From the NCBI GenBank assembly GCA_027923965.1, contig AP026969.1, positions 3,906,001 to 3,970,000 of the forward strand: a stretch of DNA of 64,000 nucleotides, in the 5' to 3' direction. The position numbers were made by a program, and so were the translations under genes. The DNA comes from Comamonadaceae bacterium OS-1 (GTDB lineage Bacteria > Pseudomonadota > Gammaproteobacteria > Burkholderiales > Burkholderiaceae_C). Within the stretch, counting starts at the first letter, position 1, and each line of letters starts with the position of its first letter. Below, in pieces: positions 1 through 8,523 of this stretch. The notes beneath the pieces are model-generated. The model was not told the origin of the DNA, did not search any database, and saw only the letters and a program-made list of their open reading frames with translations.

Positions 1-149
1 CGTACAAACTGGCGGCCATCGACAGCGGCACCCGGCCAGGCGATGAAGCCATCACCGGACTGGATGGCGCGGCTGTCCACCTGCAGGCTGCCGGTGACCC
101 GGCTACGCAACCAGGCCACAGCTTCGACGGGGGTATGGAAATGCAGCAT
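1..149 (-). CDS. murE: MurE N-terminus (UDP-MurNAc-tripeptide ligase), cut by window edge
   Basis: MurE adds the third amino acid (meso-diaminopimelate in most Gram-negatives) to UDP-MurNAc-L-Ala-D-Glu in the cytoplasm. Only about 50 residues are visible. They hold the usual N-terminal substrate-binding pattern: DSRAIQSGDGFIAWPG, then DGRQF. The start is ATG at 149, and its A is shared with the TGA of ftsI (TGATG junction), so the two genes are translationally coupled. Position directly after ftsI is the standard order of the dcw cluster. The rest of the gene lies outside the window. Confidence 0.88.
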   Translation of the reverse strand, partial: MLHFHTPVEAVAWLRSRVTGSLQVDSRAIQSGDGFIAWPGAAVDGRQFV

Positions 150-1879
150 CAGAATGACTCGTCCACAGCTTTGGAGACCACCTGGGCCTTTACGTCCAGA
201 TCGGGCTGCACGCCCATCATGCGCAGGGTTTGCTGCACCACTTCACTGAACACCGGAGCGGCCACGATCCCGCCGTAGTAAGAACCTGCGCTGGGTTCGT
301 CCACCATCACCGCGACGATGATGCGCGGCTTGTTGATAGGTGCCATGCCGGTGAACCAGGAGCGGTACTTGTTGCTGGCATAGCCCTTGCCGACCTGCTT
401 GTGCGCCGTGCCGGACTTGCCGCCCACCGAATAGCCCACGGTTTGCGCCAGCGGACCGGTGCCGCCAGGGCCTGCGGCCATTTGCAGCATTTTGCGGATG
501 GCGGCGGCGTTGTGTGCCGAGAACACCCGCACACCCACCGCCGGTACGTCGGACTTGAGCATGGTGGCCGGAATGATTTCGCCGTCGTGGGCAAATACGG
601 TGTACGAATGGGCCATCTGGAACAACGATGCCGACAGGCCGTAGCCGTAGGACATGGTGGCCTGCTCGATGGGCCGCCAGGTTTTCCAGGGCCGCAGGCG
701 GCCCGACACCGCACCGGGGAAGCTGATCTGCGGCTTCTGGCCGAAACCCACCGCGGTGTAGGTGTCCCACATTTCGTGCGGGCTCATGCGCTGGGCGATC
801 TTGGTGGCACCCACGTTGCTCGACTTCTGGATCACGCCTTCCACCGTCAACGCACCGTAGTTATGGGTATCGGTGATGGTGGAGCCGGTGACGGTGTAGC
901 GGCCCGGCGAGGTGTCGATGATGGTTTGCGGCGTGATGCGGCCCGCCTCCAGCGCCATGCCGACGGTGATGGGCTTCATGGTGGAGCCGGGCTCGAAGGT
1001 GTCGGTCAGGGCCCGGTTGCGCAACTGCTCGCCGGTGAGATTCTTGCGCTTGTCGGGCACGTAGCTGGGGTAGTTGGCCAGCGCCAGCACTTCACCGGTG
1101 ATGGCGTCCAGCACCACCACGCTCCCGGCTTTGGCCTTGTTGGCCAGCACCGCGTCGCGCAGCTTCTGGTAGGCAAAAAACTGTACCTTGCTGTCGATAC
1201 TGAGCTGGATTTCGCGGCCATCCACCGGTGGCACCTGGTCGCCAATGTCTTCCACCACCCGGCCCATGCGGTCCTTGATGACGCGGCGCGAGCCTGGCTT
1301 GCCGCCCAGATCCTTGTTGAAAGCCAGTTCGATGCCTTCCTGGCCGTTGTCTTCCACGTCGGTGAAACCCACCACGTGGGCAATCGCCTCGCCTTCGGGG
1401 TACTGGCGCTTGTATTCCTTGCGCAAGTAGATGCCTTTGATGCCGAGTGCTGCTACTTCCCGGGTAACAGGCTCGTCCACCTGCCGCTTGATCCAGACAA
1501 AGCTCTTGTCTTCGTCCAGCTTCTTCTTCAGGTCAGCCAGCGGCATCTCCAGCAGCTTGGCCAGTTTCTTGATTTTTTCGGGGTCGTTGTCCACGTCCTC
1601 GGGAATCGCCCAGACGCTGGGCGCAATCACGCTGGACGCCAGGATCAGGCCGTTGCGGTCCAGAATGCGGCCCCGGTTGGCAGGCAGCTCCAGCGTACGG
1701 GCAAAGCGCACTTCGCCTTGCCGCTGGAAGAACGCGTTGCCAATCACCTGGATGTAGGCAGCGCGGGCGGTCAGCCCGATAAAGCCGATGGCAATGGCGG
1801 CCACCACCAGCTTGCTGCGCCAAACCGGAGTTCGGCTGGCCAGCAAGGGGCTGGACGTGTAACGTACGCTGCGGCTCAT
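149..1879 (-). CDS. ftsI: Peptidoglycan D,D-transpeptidase FtsI (PBP3)
   Basis: Septum-specific class B penicillin-binding protein that cross-links peptidoglycan during division, anchored in the inner membrane with its catalytic part in the periplasm. The 576-residue protein has one N-terminal membrane segment (about residues 23-43), a dimerisation/pedestal region, and a transpeptidase domain with all three active-site motifs: STMK (about 299-302), SSN (about 353-355) and KSGT (about 488-491). Length is normal for the family. The ATG at 1879 overlaps the ftsL stop codon by four bases, and the stop overlaps murE by one base. Confidence 0.96.
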   Translation of the reverse strand: MSRSVRYTSSPLLASRTPVWRSKLVVAAIAIGFIGLTARAAYIQVIGNAFFQRQGEVRFARTLELPANRGRILDRNGLILASSVIAPSVWAIPEDVDNDPEKIKKLAKLLEMPLADLKKKLDEDKSFVWIKRQVDEPVTREVAALGIKGIYLRKEYKRQYPEGEAIAHVVGFTDVEDNGQEGIELAFNKDLGGKPGSRRVIKDRMGRVVEDIGDQVPPVDGREIQLSIDSKVQFFAYQKLRDAVLANKAKAGSVVVLDAITGEVLALANYPSYVPDKRKNLTGEQLRNRALTDTFEPGSTMKPITVGMALEAGRITPQTIIDTSPGRYTVTGSTITDTHNYGALTVEGVIQKSSNVGATKIAQRMSPHEMWDTYTAVGFGQKPQISFPGAVSGRLRPWKTWRPIEQATMSYGYGLSASLFQMAHSYTVFAHDGEIIPATMLKSDVPAVGVRVFSAHNAAAIRKMLQMAAGPGGTGPLAQTVGYSVGGKSGTAHKQVGKGYASNKYRSWFTGMAPINKPRIIVAVMVDEPSAGSYYGGIVAAPVFSEVVQQTLRMMGVQPDLDVKAQVVSKAVDESF

Positions 1880-2160
1880 GGTGCCTTGGCCTCGGTAGCT
1901 TCCACCGTCACGTACTGGGTGATGGCCGGGGTGCTGGTGCGCATTTGCAGCTGCTCCTTGGCCAGCTTTTCCACCCGCAATGGCGTGGCCTGGGCACGTT
2001 TTTCGACCTGCAGGCGCTCGTTTTCGATTTCCAGCTTGAGCGACAGGGCAATGGCCCGGTCTACCTCAACAAACAGGCTGCGCGAGTCGTACTGCACCCG
2101 CACCAGGTACAGCGCGCTGGCCACCACGGCCAGCATCAACACCAGATTGAGTCGGGTCAT
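1876..2160 (-). CDS. ftsL: Cell division protein FtsL
   Basis: Small bitopic divisome protein (94 residues) expected to pair with FtsB and FtsQ and to activate FtsW-FtsI. It shows a short cytoplasmic start (MTRLN), one membrane segment (about residues 5-22), then a heptad-like stretch rich in Leu, Glu and Lys (about 35-70). I chose ATG 2160 rather than the longer reading frame to 2259, because the extra N-terminus is Arg/Gly/Pro-rich, comes from a repeat-like spacer, and would put a non-FtsL sequence before the membrane segment. It is coupled to ftsI by a four-base overlap. The call rests on size, topology and position, as FtsL sequences diverge strongly. Confidence 0.88.
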   Translation of the reverse strand: MTRLNLVLMLAVVASALYLVRVQYDSRSLFVEVDRAIALSLKLEIENERLQVEKRAQATPLRVEKLAKEQLQMRTSTPAITQYVTVEATEAKAP

Positions 2161-2174
2161 GGTGTTATGACCCC

Positions 2175-2294
2175 CACGCTTGTCACTTCGTGTACTGCGC
2201 TGCCCCCCGAGGGGGCCGCATTTTGCCTTGGGGCGGCCCGGCGGCAAAACTTGCCGCATGCACTCGTCACTGCGTGTACTTCGTTCATGCTGCC
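2175..2294. repeat. Short direct repeat around a GC-rich hairpin between rsmH and ftsL
   Basis: Two nearly identical 15-base words, GTCACTTCGTGTACT (2182-2196) and GTCACTGCGTGTACT (2266-2280), flank a GC-rich segment containing CCCCC-GAG-GGGGG (from about 2204). The right copy runs up to the last codons of rsmH. The spacer separates two genes that are normally very close, so it looks like an inserted intergenic repeat unit. Confidence 0.6.
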
Positions 2295-3235
2295 GTCCTG
2301 CGCGCCACGCGCATCACTGCGCTGCGTGCGCGCTTGTTGCCCGCCACTTCGGCGGCGCTGGGTTTGACCCGGCCCAAAGCCTCCAGCTTCATCAGCGTGG
2401 TGCCGCCCAGCATCCAGCTCGGGGCCCGGCGGTCCACCACTTCACGCGCATGCTTGGCGATGAATTGCTTGACGATGCGGTCTTCCAGCGAATGGAAGCT
2501 GATTACCACCAGGCGGCCGCCCGGCTGCAACACCCGCAGACTGGCATCTAGCGCGTGTTGCAGTTCTTCCAGCTCGGCATTGATGAAAATCCGAAAAGCC
2601 TGAAATGTCCGCGTTGCAGGGTTTTGGCCCGCCTCACGGGTTTTGACCGCGCCAGCCACGAGCTCGGCCAGTTCAGTGGTGGTTGATAGAGGGCCGCGTT
2701 CTTGTCGGCGAGCAACAATCGCCTTTGCAATGGGCCCAGCAAACCGTTCTTCGCCGTAGTCACGTACCACCTCTGCGATCTGTTGAACCTCGGCTGTTGC
2801 CAGCCACTCGGCCACACTCTCGCCGCGCGTGGGGTCCATGCGCATATCGAGTGGGCCGTCGAACCGAAAACTGAAGCCACGCACCGGGTTATCGATTTGC
2901 GGCGAGCTGATACCCAGGTCCATCAAGACTCCGGCCACGCTGGCATCGGGCAAGCTGTCCAGATGGCGAAAGCCCTGGTGGCGGATAGAAAACCGCGGGT
3001 CGGCAATGGTGGCGGCCTCGGCAATCGCTTCGGGGTCGTGGTCGAAGGCGATCAGGCGGTCCTGGGGAGCCAGCTTGGACAACAGCAGGCGCGAATGCCC
3101 GCCGCGACCGAAAGTAGCATCGACGTAAGTAGCCACAGCGCCATCGGCGCTGTGGGTTGAAGAGTCCGGCTTGTCGAGAAGAGCATCAACTGCTTCATCC
3201 AACAAGACGGTGGTATGTTTCCACAACGTATCCAC
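2285..3235 (-). CDS. rsmH: 16S rRNA (cytosine-1402 N4)-methyltransferase RsmH (MraW)
   Basis: Methylates N4 of C1402 in the 30S P site using S-adenosylmethionine. The 316-residue product starts [16 protein letters not shown], the usual RsmH opening (HxxVLLxEAV). It then has the SAM-binding loop [14 protein letters not shown] (about 39-52), and later the conserved [14 protein letters not shown] and RGFSFR segments. Near the C-terminus are [13 protein letters not shown] and [14 protein letters not shown], both diagnostic of the family. It lies nine bases downstream of mraZ on the same strand, the typical start of the dcw operon. Confidence 0.97.
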   Translation of the reverse strand: MDTLWKHTTVLLDEAVDALLDKPDSSTHSADGAVATYVDATFGRGGHSRLLLSKLAPQDRLIAFDHDPEAIAEAATIADPRFSIRHQGFRHLDSLPDASVAGVLMDLGISSPQIDNPVRGFSFRFDGPLDMRMDPTRGESVAEWLATAEVQQIAEVVRDYGEERFAGPIAKAIVARRQERGPLSTTTELAELVAGAVKTREAGQNPATRTFQAFRIFINAELEELQHALDASLRVLQPGGRLVVISFHSLEDRIVKQFIAKHAREVVDRRAPSWMLGGTTLMKLEALGRVKPSAAEVAGNKRARSAVMRVARRTAA

Positions 3236-3244
3236 CGTAGGGCC

Positions 3245-3673
3245 TTAGAAAGAAAAATCCTTGAACACTTCGGGCATCTCGCCCTGCATGGCTTTGGCTT
3301 CTTGTGCGTCGTAGGTGGCTTTGTCCCACAGCTCAAAATGCCGCCCCATGCCCAGCAGCACGGTTTCGCGCTGGATGCCCGCGCCTTCGCGCAGCTCGGG
3401 CGACACCAGCACCCGGCCCGTACCGTCCAGCTCCACATCCATGGCGTTGCCCAGGAAGATGCGCTTCCACCACTGGGCAGACATGGGCAACTCGGCAATC
3501 CGCTCGCGGAATTTCTCCCACTCGGGACGCGGAAACAGCATCAGGCAGCCATGGGGGTGTTTGGTGATGGTCAGTTGGCCGCCAGCCGTCGCGCTCAGCA
3601 CGTCACGGTGCCGGGTCGGCACCGAGAGCCGACCCTTCGCATCCAGACTGAGAGACGAAGCCCCTTGAAACAC
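3245..3673 (-). CDS. mraZ: Transcriptional regulator MraZ
   Basis: MraZ is a ring-forming DNA-binding protein that represses its own dcw operon. The 142-residue protein contains two SpoVT/AbrB-type repeats, with signatures [14 protein letters not shown] (about 11-24) and [14 protein letters not shown] in the second half. The start codon is GTG at 3673: this begins with the family-typical [15 protein letters not shown] and no ATG fits. It is the first gene of the minus-strand division cluster. Four evenly spaced CACTT/G boxes about 50-90 bases upstream look like its own operator. Confidence 0.95.
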   Translation of the reverse strand: MFQGASSLSLDAKGRLSVPTRHRDVLSATAGGQLTITKHPHGCLMLFPRPEWEKFRERIAELPMSAQWWKRIFLGNAMDVELDGTGRVLVSPELREGAGIQRETVLLGMGRHFELWDKATYDAQEAKAMQGEMPEVFKDFSF

Positions 3674-3725
3674 AACAACTGCCCACCCTTGCTATTGAGT
3701 GACAACCAAATGGACGATGCGAAGG

Positions 3726-3760
3726 CACTTTTCACCACTTAATTGCACTTTTTTGCACTG
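3726..3760 (-). promoter_or_regulatory. Probable MraZ operator: four boxes at exact 10-bp spacing
   Basis: On the plus strand CACTT occurs at 3726, 3736 and 3746, and CACTG at 3756. Read on the mraZ strand this is AGTG four times with helical-turn spacing. Known MraZ sites in other bacteria are short direct repeats with a ten-base period, so ring-shaped MraZ fits this array. A TGATACAGT sequence next to the outermost box resembles an extended -10 element. The rest of the 3674-3971 gap is AT-rich with no gene; it should hold the promoter for the division cluster. Confidence 0.8.
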
Positions 3761-3971
3761 TATCAGGAAAAAAAGACTGCGCCCACCGGCAGCGCAGTAT
3801 TTTTTCAATCAAATCAATGACTTAGCCTCAGTGTTGCATGTTAATTTGCGCAAAAAACGTTAAAAATTAAGCACTTAGCGGGGTTTGTGAATGTGCCGAA
3901 TGAGACCGCCGCATCAGGTGTAACAATGATGATGGACACCCCGTGCATACGCGCAGGTGCGCAGCCTCGGG

Positions 3972-5306
3972 CTACAAGATATACCGGGACAGGTCTTCGT
4001 TCTTGCTCAGCTCCTTGAGCCGCGCGTCCACATAGGCAGCATCGACCACCACCGTTTGTCCGGCCAGGCGGGCGGCATCGAAGCTGATGTCGTCCAGCAG
4101 CCGCTCCATCACGGTGGACAAACGCCGTGCACCGATGTTTTCGGTGCGCTCGTTCACGTCAAATGCAATGTGTGCCAGCCGGGTGATACCTTCGGGCAAG
4201 AATTCCAGCGTCACGTTCTCGGTGGCCAGCAGCGCCTGGTACTGCTTGACCAGCGAGGCGTGGGTTTGCACCAGAATGGCCTCAAAGTCTTGCACCGACA
4301 GCGATTGCAACTCCACCCGGATCGGAAACCGGCCTTGCAACTCGGGGATCAGATCACTAGGCTTGCTCAAATGGAACGCGCCCGAGGCGATGAACAGAAT
4401 GTGGTCGGTCTTGACCGTACCGTACTTGGTGGACACCGTGGTGCCCTCCACCAGCGGCAAAAGGTCACGCTGCACGCCCTGGCGCGACACCTCGGCCCCG
4501 CTGCCTTCGCTGCGCGAGGTGACCTTGTCGATTTCGTCGATGAAGACGATGCCGTTTTGCTCGGCATTAAAGATGGCCTGGGTCTTTATTTCCTCTTCGT
4601 TCACCAGCTTGGCGGCCTCTTCTTCGACCAGCAGCTTCAGGGCTTCGCCAATCGGCAGCTTGCGGGTTTTGCGCTTGGTCTGGCCGAGCTGGCTGAACAT
4701 GCCGCGCAGTTGCTCGGTCATTTCCTCCATGCCGGGCGGGCCCATGATTTCCATCTGCGCCTTGGCATCGGCCAGGTCGAGCTCGATTTCCTTGTCGTCC
4801 AGCTGGTGTTCGCGCAGCTTTTTGCGGAAGCTCTGGCGGGCCGCGCCGTCCGGCTTATCGGAGGTGTCGCCCTGCCCTTCCAGGCTGCGTGCGGTGGGAA
4901 TCAGGATGTCCAGAATGCGGTCTTCGGCAGCGTCCTCGGCCCGGGCGCGCACCTTGCGCATCTCGGCTTCGCGGGTTTGCTTCACAGCGATGTCGGCCAG
5001 GTCGCGGATGATGGCATCCACGTCTTTGCCCACGTAGCCCACTTCGGTGAACTTGGTGGCCTCGACCTTGATGAAAGGCGCATCGGCCAGGCGTGCCAGG
5101 CGGCGGGCGATCTCGGTCTTGCCCACGCCGGTGGGGCCAATCATCAAAATGTTCTTGGGCGTGATCTCATAGCGCAGCGGCTCTGCCACCTGCTGCCTGC
5201 GCCAGCGGTTGCGCAGGGCGATGGCCACGGCCCGTTTGGCCTGGTGCTGGCCGACGATGTGCTTGTCCAGTTCGGCAACGATTTCTTGGGGGGTCATGGA
5301 GGACAT
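3972..5306 (-). CDS. hslU: HslU, ATPase subunit of the HslUV protease
   Basis: AAA+ unfoldase that feeds substrates to the HslV peptidase in the cytoplasm. The 444-residue protein starts with the family pattern [17 protein letters not shown]. It has Walker [10 protein letters not shown] (about residues 57-65), the long I-domain insertion (about 110-240), Walker [12 protein letters not shown], and the C-terminal LSRYIL tail that docks into HslV. Start is ATG 5306 or the in-frame ATG three codons later; the second matches family starts better. It follows hslV after three bases, so the two form one operon. Confidence 0.97.
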   Translation of the reverse strand: MSSMTPQEIVAELDKHIVGQHQAKRAVAIALRNRWRRQQVAEPLRYEITPKNILMIGPTGVGKTEIARRLARLADAPFIKVEATKFTEVGYVGKDVDAIIRDLADIAVKQTREAEMRKVRARAEDAAEDRILDILIPTARSLEGQGDTSDKPDGAARQSFRKKLREHQLDDKEIELDLADAKAQMEIMGPPGMEEMTEQLRGMFSQLGQTKRKTRKLPIGEALKLLVEEEAAKLVNEEEIKTQAIFNAEQNGIVFIDEIDKVTSRSEGSGAEVSRQGVQRDLLPLVEGTTVSTKYGTVKTDHILFIASGAFHLSKPSDLIPELQGRFPIRVELQSLSVQDFEAILVQTHASLVKQYQALLATENVTLEFLPEGITRLAHIAFDVNERTENIGARRLSTVMERLLDDISFDAARLAGQTVVVDAAYVDARLKELSKNEDLSRYIL

Positions 5307-5309
5307 GGT

Positions 5310-5858
5310 TCAGTCCAGGGTTTCAATGATGTGGTTCATGTTGGTGTAGATGCACAGCTCGCCCGCGATCTCCAACGACTTTTTGACGATCTGGGAGGCC
5401 GTCAACTCGGTGTTGTCCAGCAAAGCCTTGGCCGCCGAATGGGCGTAAGCACCGCCCGACCCGATCGCCACGATACCGTGCTCGGGCTCCAGCACATCGC
5501 CGTTGCCGGTGATGATCAAGGACGCGGTGCTGTCGGCCACCGCCAGCATGGCCTCCAGGCGGCGCAGCACACGGTCGGTGCGCCAGTCTTTGGTGAGCTC
5601 GATGGCGGCGCGCACCAGATGCCCCTGGTGCTTTTCCAACTTGCCCTCGAAGCGCTCGAACAGGGTGAAGGCATCGGCGGTCGCACCCGCAAAACCGGCC
5701 AATACACGGTCGTGGTGCAGCTTGCGCACCTTGCGGGCCGTGCCTTTGATGATGATGTTGCCCAGCGTGACCTGGCCGTCGCCGCCAATGGCGACTTGCA
5801 CGCCGTTGGGGGTTTGGCGGCGCACGCTGATGATGGTGGTGCCGTGAAATTGTTCCAT
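5310..5858 (-). CDS. hslV: HslV, peptidase subunit of the HslUV protease
   Basis: Threonine protease that forms a double hexamer and degrades proteins delivered by HslU. I chose ATG 5858 (182 residues) because it gives MEQFHG followed by TTIISVRR. Removal of the six-residue leader exposes the catalytic Thr-Thr, as in known HslV. The upstream in-frame extension is Cys/His/Arg-rich and unlike the family. Conserved features include the GDGQVTLG segment and the [17 protein letters not shown] stretch. It heads the hslV-hslU pair. Confidence 0.96.
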   Translation of the reverse strand: MEQFHGTTIISVRRQTPNGVQVAIGGDGQVTLGNIIIKGTARKVRKLHHDRVLAGFAGATADAFTLFERFEGKLEKHQGHLVRAAIELTKDWRTDRVLRRLEAMLAVADSTASLIITGNGDVLEPEHGIVAIGSGGAYAHSAAKALLDNTELTASQIVKKSLEIAGELCIYTNMNHIIETLD

Positions 5859-5922
5859 GGGGTCTAGGTAAGGGTGGGGGCAGTGAATACAAGCGCACCC
5901 GGTGTGGTGCCGAGACGGAAGC

Positions 5923-7737
5923 TCAGTTCCGGCGCGGCAGCACCGTTGCGTTTTCGTTGATGCCAATCACGTTGAAGAAGATGGCTGCCAGGCGGTGCAG
6001 GCCGGTAAATTGCACCTGGCGGCCCGCCGCATGCTGGTCTGCCGTCCAGTTCAGCACCGAGCCCGCCGCCGAAAAGTCGATGCGCACCAGCGTGTCGCAG
6101 GCCACCACCACCAGCGCGCTGCCGCCCGACTGCGCGTCCACCACCGCCAAGGCCTGCGAGGCGTCGCCCAGCACAAGGCCCGACAAGGCTCCCCGGGACA
6201 CCGGTGCGGTGGACAAACCCGGCGGCAGGGTGCGCACCCCTGTATCGGAGTCCTTGAAATCCGTAGAACCGAAGGTCGACACGCCTACCGCCTCCCGCGC
6301 CACACCTTTGTCCGGCGCATCCAGCAGGGCAAAACTGCAGAGCGCCGTTTGCCATGCCGGTGGCGAAACCTCGTATGTGATGCAATATTCCAGCGCCACC
6401 ATGTCGAAGGCATCCTGGCTCTGCAAAATACGCAGCAGCGCCAGCCGCACGCGCCACCACTGCGGGTGGGCCGTGGCATCGCCCGACACGGTGTGGCTCT
6501 TCAATACGTCCTGCAAGTGCTCCACGTCGGCAAACGTAAGTTGCACTGCCTGGTCGGCCCAGGTCTCGAAAATATCGACCAGGCCCGGCACGGCGCTGCT
6601 GTCCACCAGGCCCAGGCTGGCCCAGCCTATTTGTACCGACGCAGGAGCCCGCAATCGCAGGGCGGCTTGCAGGCTGGCAACGGATGCCGCGCTCAGCACG
6701 GACGGGCAGGCCCAGGTAAAGCTGCCGCCCTGCCCCGTCGCCGCGTCCGATAGCGCAGCGCTGTCCAACGGCAACCCGGCCTGGTCGGGAATCGAGAACC
6801 ACGCGGGTGCAGTACGCCCAAAGCGGCCTGCAAAATCGATGGCCTCGGTGTCAAAACGGTCTTGCTGGTTGGTTGCACGGTAGAGGTCAAATACCGCAGC
6901 CCAGACCTCGCTACGGGCCGGTGGCACGGGGTTCTGCCGGAGCAGCGCCAGCAGGGCCTCCTCGGCCCCCGCCATGTCGCCATTGGCAAAACGGATGGCG
7001 GCCTCTTCAAGCTCGGGGTTGTGCTCGTAGACACCGGTATCCAGTTCGGGCAAATCCAGGTCCACGGGCGCGGCCCCTGCCGCTGGAGGGGCCGACTCCG
7101 CCACCCCGAAGTCAAAATCCAGGTTCAGGTTGTGGTCCAGCGCGGCCAGCATGTCCACCATCGGTTCGTCGCTCGGCTCCGATCGGCTCCAAGACCGTTC
7201 ATCGCGCAGCGGCGATATATCGGTGGGGGCGTAGGCGTTGGAGAGGTGCTCCGCCGCCTGGGTCGGCAGCGGTGCCGGTTCAGTGGTGGCGTAGGCGCGG
7301 GATTGGCCCGCTGGATGGGGAGGCTCGGCAGGCTGTAGACCGGCATGGCCCGACAGCCGCACCGGCTGGCTGGCACCGGTGTCTTTGGCTTTCCACCACT
7401 GGCGGGACATCTGCGCTTCTATGTCGTCGATCTTTTTGATTGTGACGGCACGGTCGTCCAGCTTGGACTGCATGCTGCTCTGGAAGAAGGACGGCCGCTC
7501 TACCGCGTCGGAAGAGGGTTGAGACTCGCGCTGGCGCAGCTTGCGCAACTGGTCAAACTCGCGACGGCGCACAAAATCGTTGCGCTTCTTACGCTCAATC
7601 ATCTCCTTGAGCATCTGCTTGCTGTACTGGCTCTCCTTGTCGAGCTCAGGCTGGTCCAGGTCGGACCAGTTCGTCGTCGGATTGCGAACGAACTTGACGA
7701 CCTTGGACAGCAGACCCGAGGGTTCGTTAGGTGGCAT
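5923..7737 (-). CDS. Large STAS-domain-like protein of unknown role
   Basis: A 604-residue soluble protein. The first 120 residues are highly charged, with a coiled-coil-like Lys/Arg/Glu stretch (about 30-110: [20 protein letters not shown]). A Pro/Ala-rich acidic linker follows (about 125-250), then a TPR-like region (about 225-275) and two STAS-like parts (about 350-410 and 510-600). The C-terminal pattern ([11 protein letters not shown] ... IFFNVIGI) resembles the anti-sigma-antagonist/STAS fold. No membrane segment is seen. It lies between hslV and dksA on the same strand. I do not recognise a named function; a role in protein-protein regulation is inference. Confidence 0.6.
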   Translation of the reverse strand: MPPNEPSGLLSKVVKFVRNPTTNWSDLDQPELDKESQYSKQMLKEMIERKKRNDFVRRREFDQLRKLRQRESQPSSDAVERPSFFQSSMQSKLDDRAVTIKKIDDIEAQMSRQWWKAKDTGASQPVRLSGHAGLQPAEPPHPAGQSRAYATTEPAPLPTQAAEHLSNAYAPTDISPLRDERSWSRSEPSDEPMVDMLAALDHNLNLDFDFGVAESAPPAAGAAPVDLDLPELDTGVYEHNPELEEAAIRFANGDMAGAEEALLALLRQNPVPPARSEVWAAVFDLYRATNQQDRFDTEAIDFAGRFGRTAPAWFSIPDQAGLPLDSAALSDAATGQGGSFTWACPSVLSAASVASLQAALRLRAPASVQIGWASLGLVDSSAVPGLVDIFETWADQAVQLTFADVEHLQDVLKSHTVSGDATAHPQWWRVRLALLRILQSQDAFDMVALEYCITYEVSPPAWQTALCSFALLDAPDKGVAREAVGVSTFGSTDFKDSDTGVRTLPPGLSTAPVSRGALSGLVLGDASQALAVVDAQSGGSALVVVACDTLVRIDFSAAGSVLNWTADQHAAGRQVQFTGLHRLAAIFFNVIGINENATVLPRRN

Positions 7738-7759
7738 GGCGTTGTCTACAAGCTACCGC

Positions 7760-8470
7760 TCAATCGCCGAACATTTTTTGCTTCAGCTCGCGCCGCTGCT
7801 GGGCCTCCAGAGACAGCGTGGCCGTGGGGCGGGCCAACAGGCGGCCTACGCCAATGGGTTCGCCGGTTTCGTCGCAGTAGCCGTAGTCGCCCGCGTCAAT
7901 GCGGTTGATGGACTGCTCAATCTTCTTGAGCAACTTGCGTTCGCGGTCGCGGGTACGCAGTTCCAGGGCATGCTCTTCTTCGATGGTGGCGCGGTCGGCC
8001 GGGTCGGGTACGACCACCGTGTCTTCGCGCAGATGCTCGGTGGTTTCACCGGCGTTGTTCAGCATGTCCTGCTTGAGCACCGTGAGCTTGAGGCGGAAGA
8101 AAGCCGTCTGCTTTTCGTTCATGTACTCAGAGTCGGGCATGGCCAGGACTTCGGCATCGGTCAACTGGTCGGCCGGGGTGGTCTTCCAGTTGTTGGCCAA
8201 CTTGGGGTCTTTTTTGGCGGCCACATGGGGCGGCGGCGCGATCATCGGTTCGGGCGCGTTTTGCATGTAGCTGGACTTGGCCGCGGTAGACGCGATAGCC
8301 GGTGCCATGGACGGCACGGTGAGCTGCGCCAGACGCGACGAAGGACGCACGCTCTTGGCCGGAATCGACGTGTAGCGGGGGCTGGTCTGCACCGCCGCGG
8401 GGGCTTCGGTGGCAGCCGCCACGGGGGCGGGGGTGGGCTTGGGCGCTGTGGTCACTTTGGTAGTACTCAT
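7760..8470 (-). CDS. dksA: DksA-family RNA polymerase regulator with degenerate zinc finger
   Basis: DksA binds the secondary channel of RNA polymerase and, with ppGpp, resets transcription during starvation. The 236-residue protein has an Ala/Pro-rich N-terminal extension of about 75 residues, then the DksA core: SEYMNEKQTAFFRLKL, a coiled coil ending near HLREDT, and the finger region YGYCDETGEPIG ... TATLSLEAQ. Of the four zinc ligands only the first Cys remains; the others are Thr, Ser and Ala. This C-T-S-A pattern is the one described for zinc-independent DksA2 proteins. Two other points are unusual: the finger change and the long extension compared with about 150 residues in E. coli. 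A CobW-family metallochaperone gene is immediately upstream. Confidence 0.92.
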   Translation of the reverse strand: MSTTKVTTAPKPTPAPVAAATEAPAAVQTSPRYTSIPAKSVRPSSRLAQLTVPSMAPAIASTAAKSSYMQNAPEPMIAPPPHVAAKKDPKLANNWKTTPADQLTDAEVLAMPDSEYMNEKQTAFFRLKLTVLKQDMLNNAGETTEHLREDTVVVPDPADRATIEEEHALELRTRDRERKLLKKIEQSINRIDAGDYGYCDETGEPIGVGRLLARPTATLSLEAQQRRELKQKMFGD

Positions 8471-8523
8471 GGTTGGCGCGGGGCTTTAGCGTCCCGCAAT
8501 CATCACTATTTCTGTTCTGGGCA

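Noticed and set aside
230..2170. Long plus-strand open frame opposite ftsI/ftsL
   Set aside because: High GC leaves antisense frames open; it is His/Ala/Gly-rich, has no family pattern, and covers clear FtsI motifs on the other strand.
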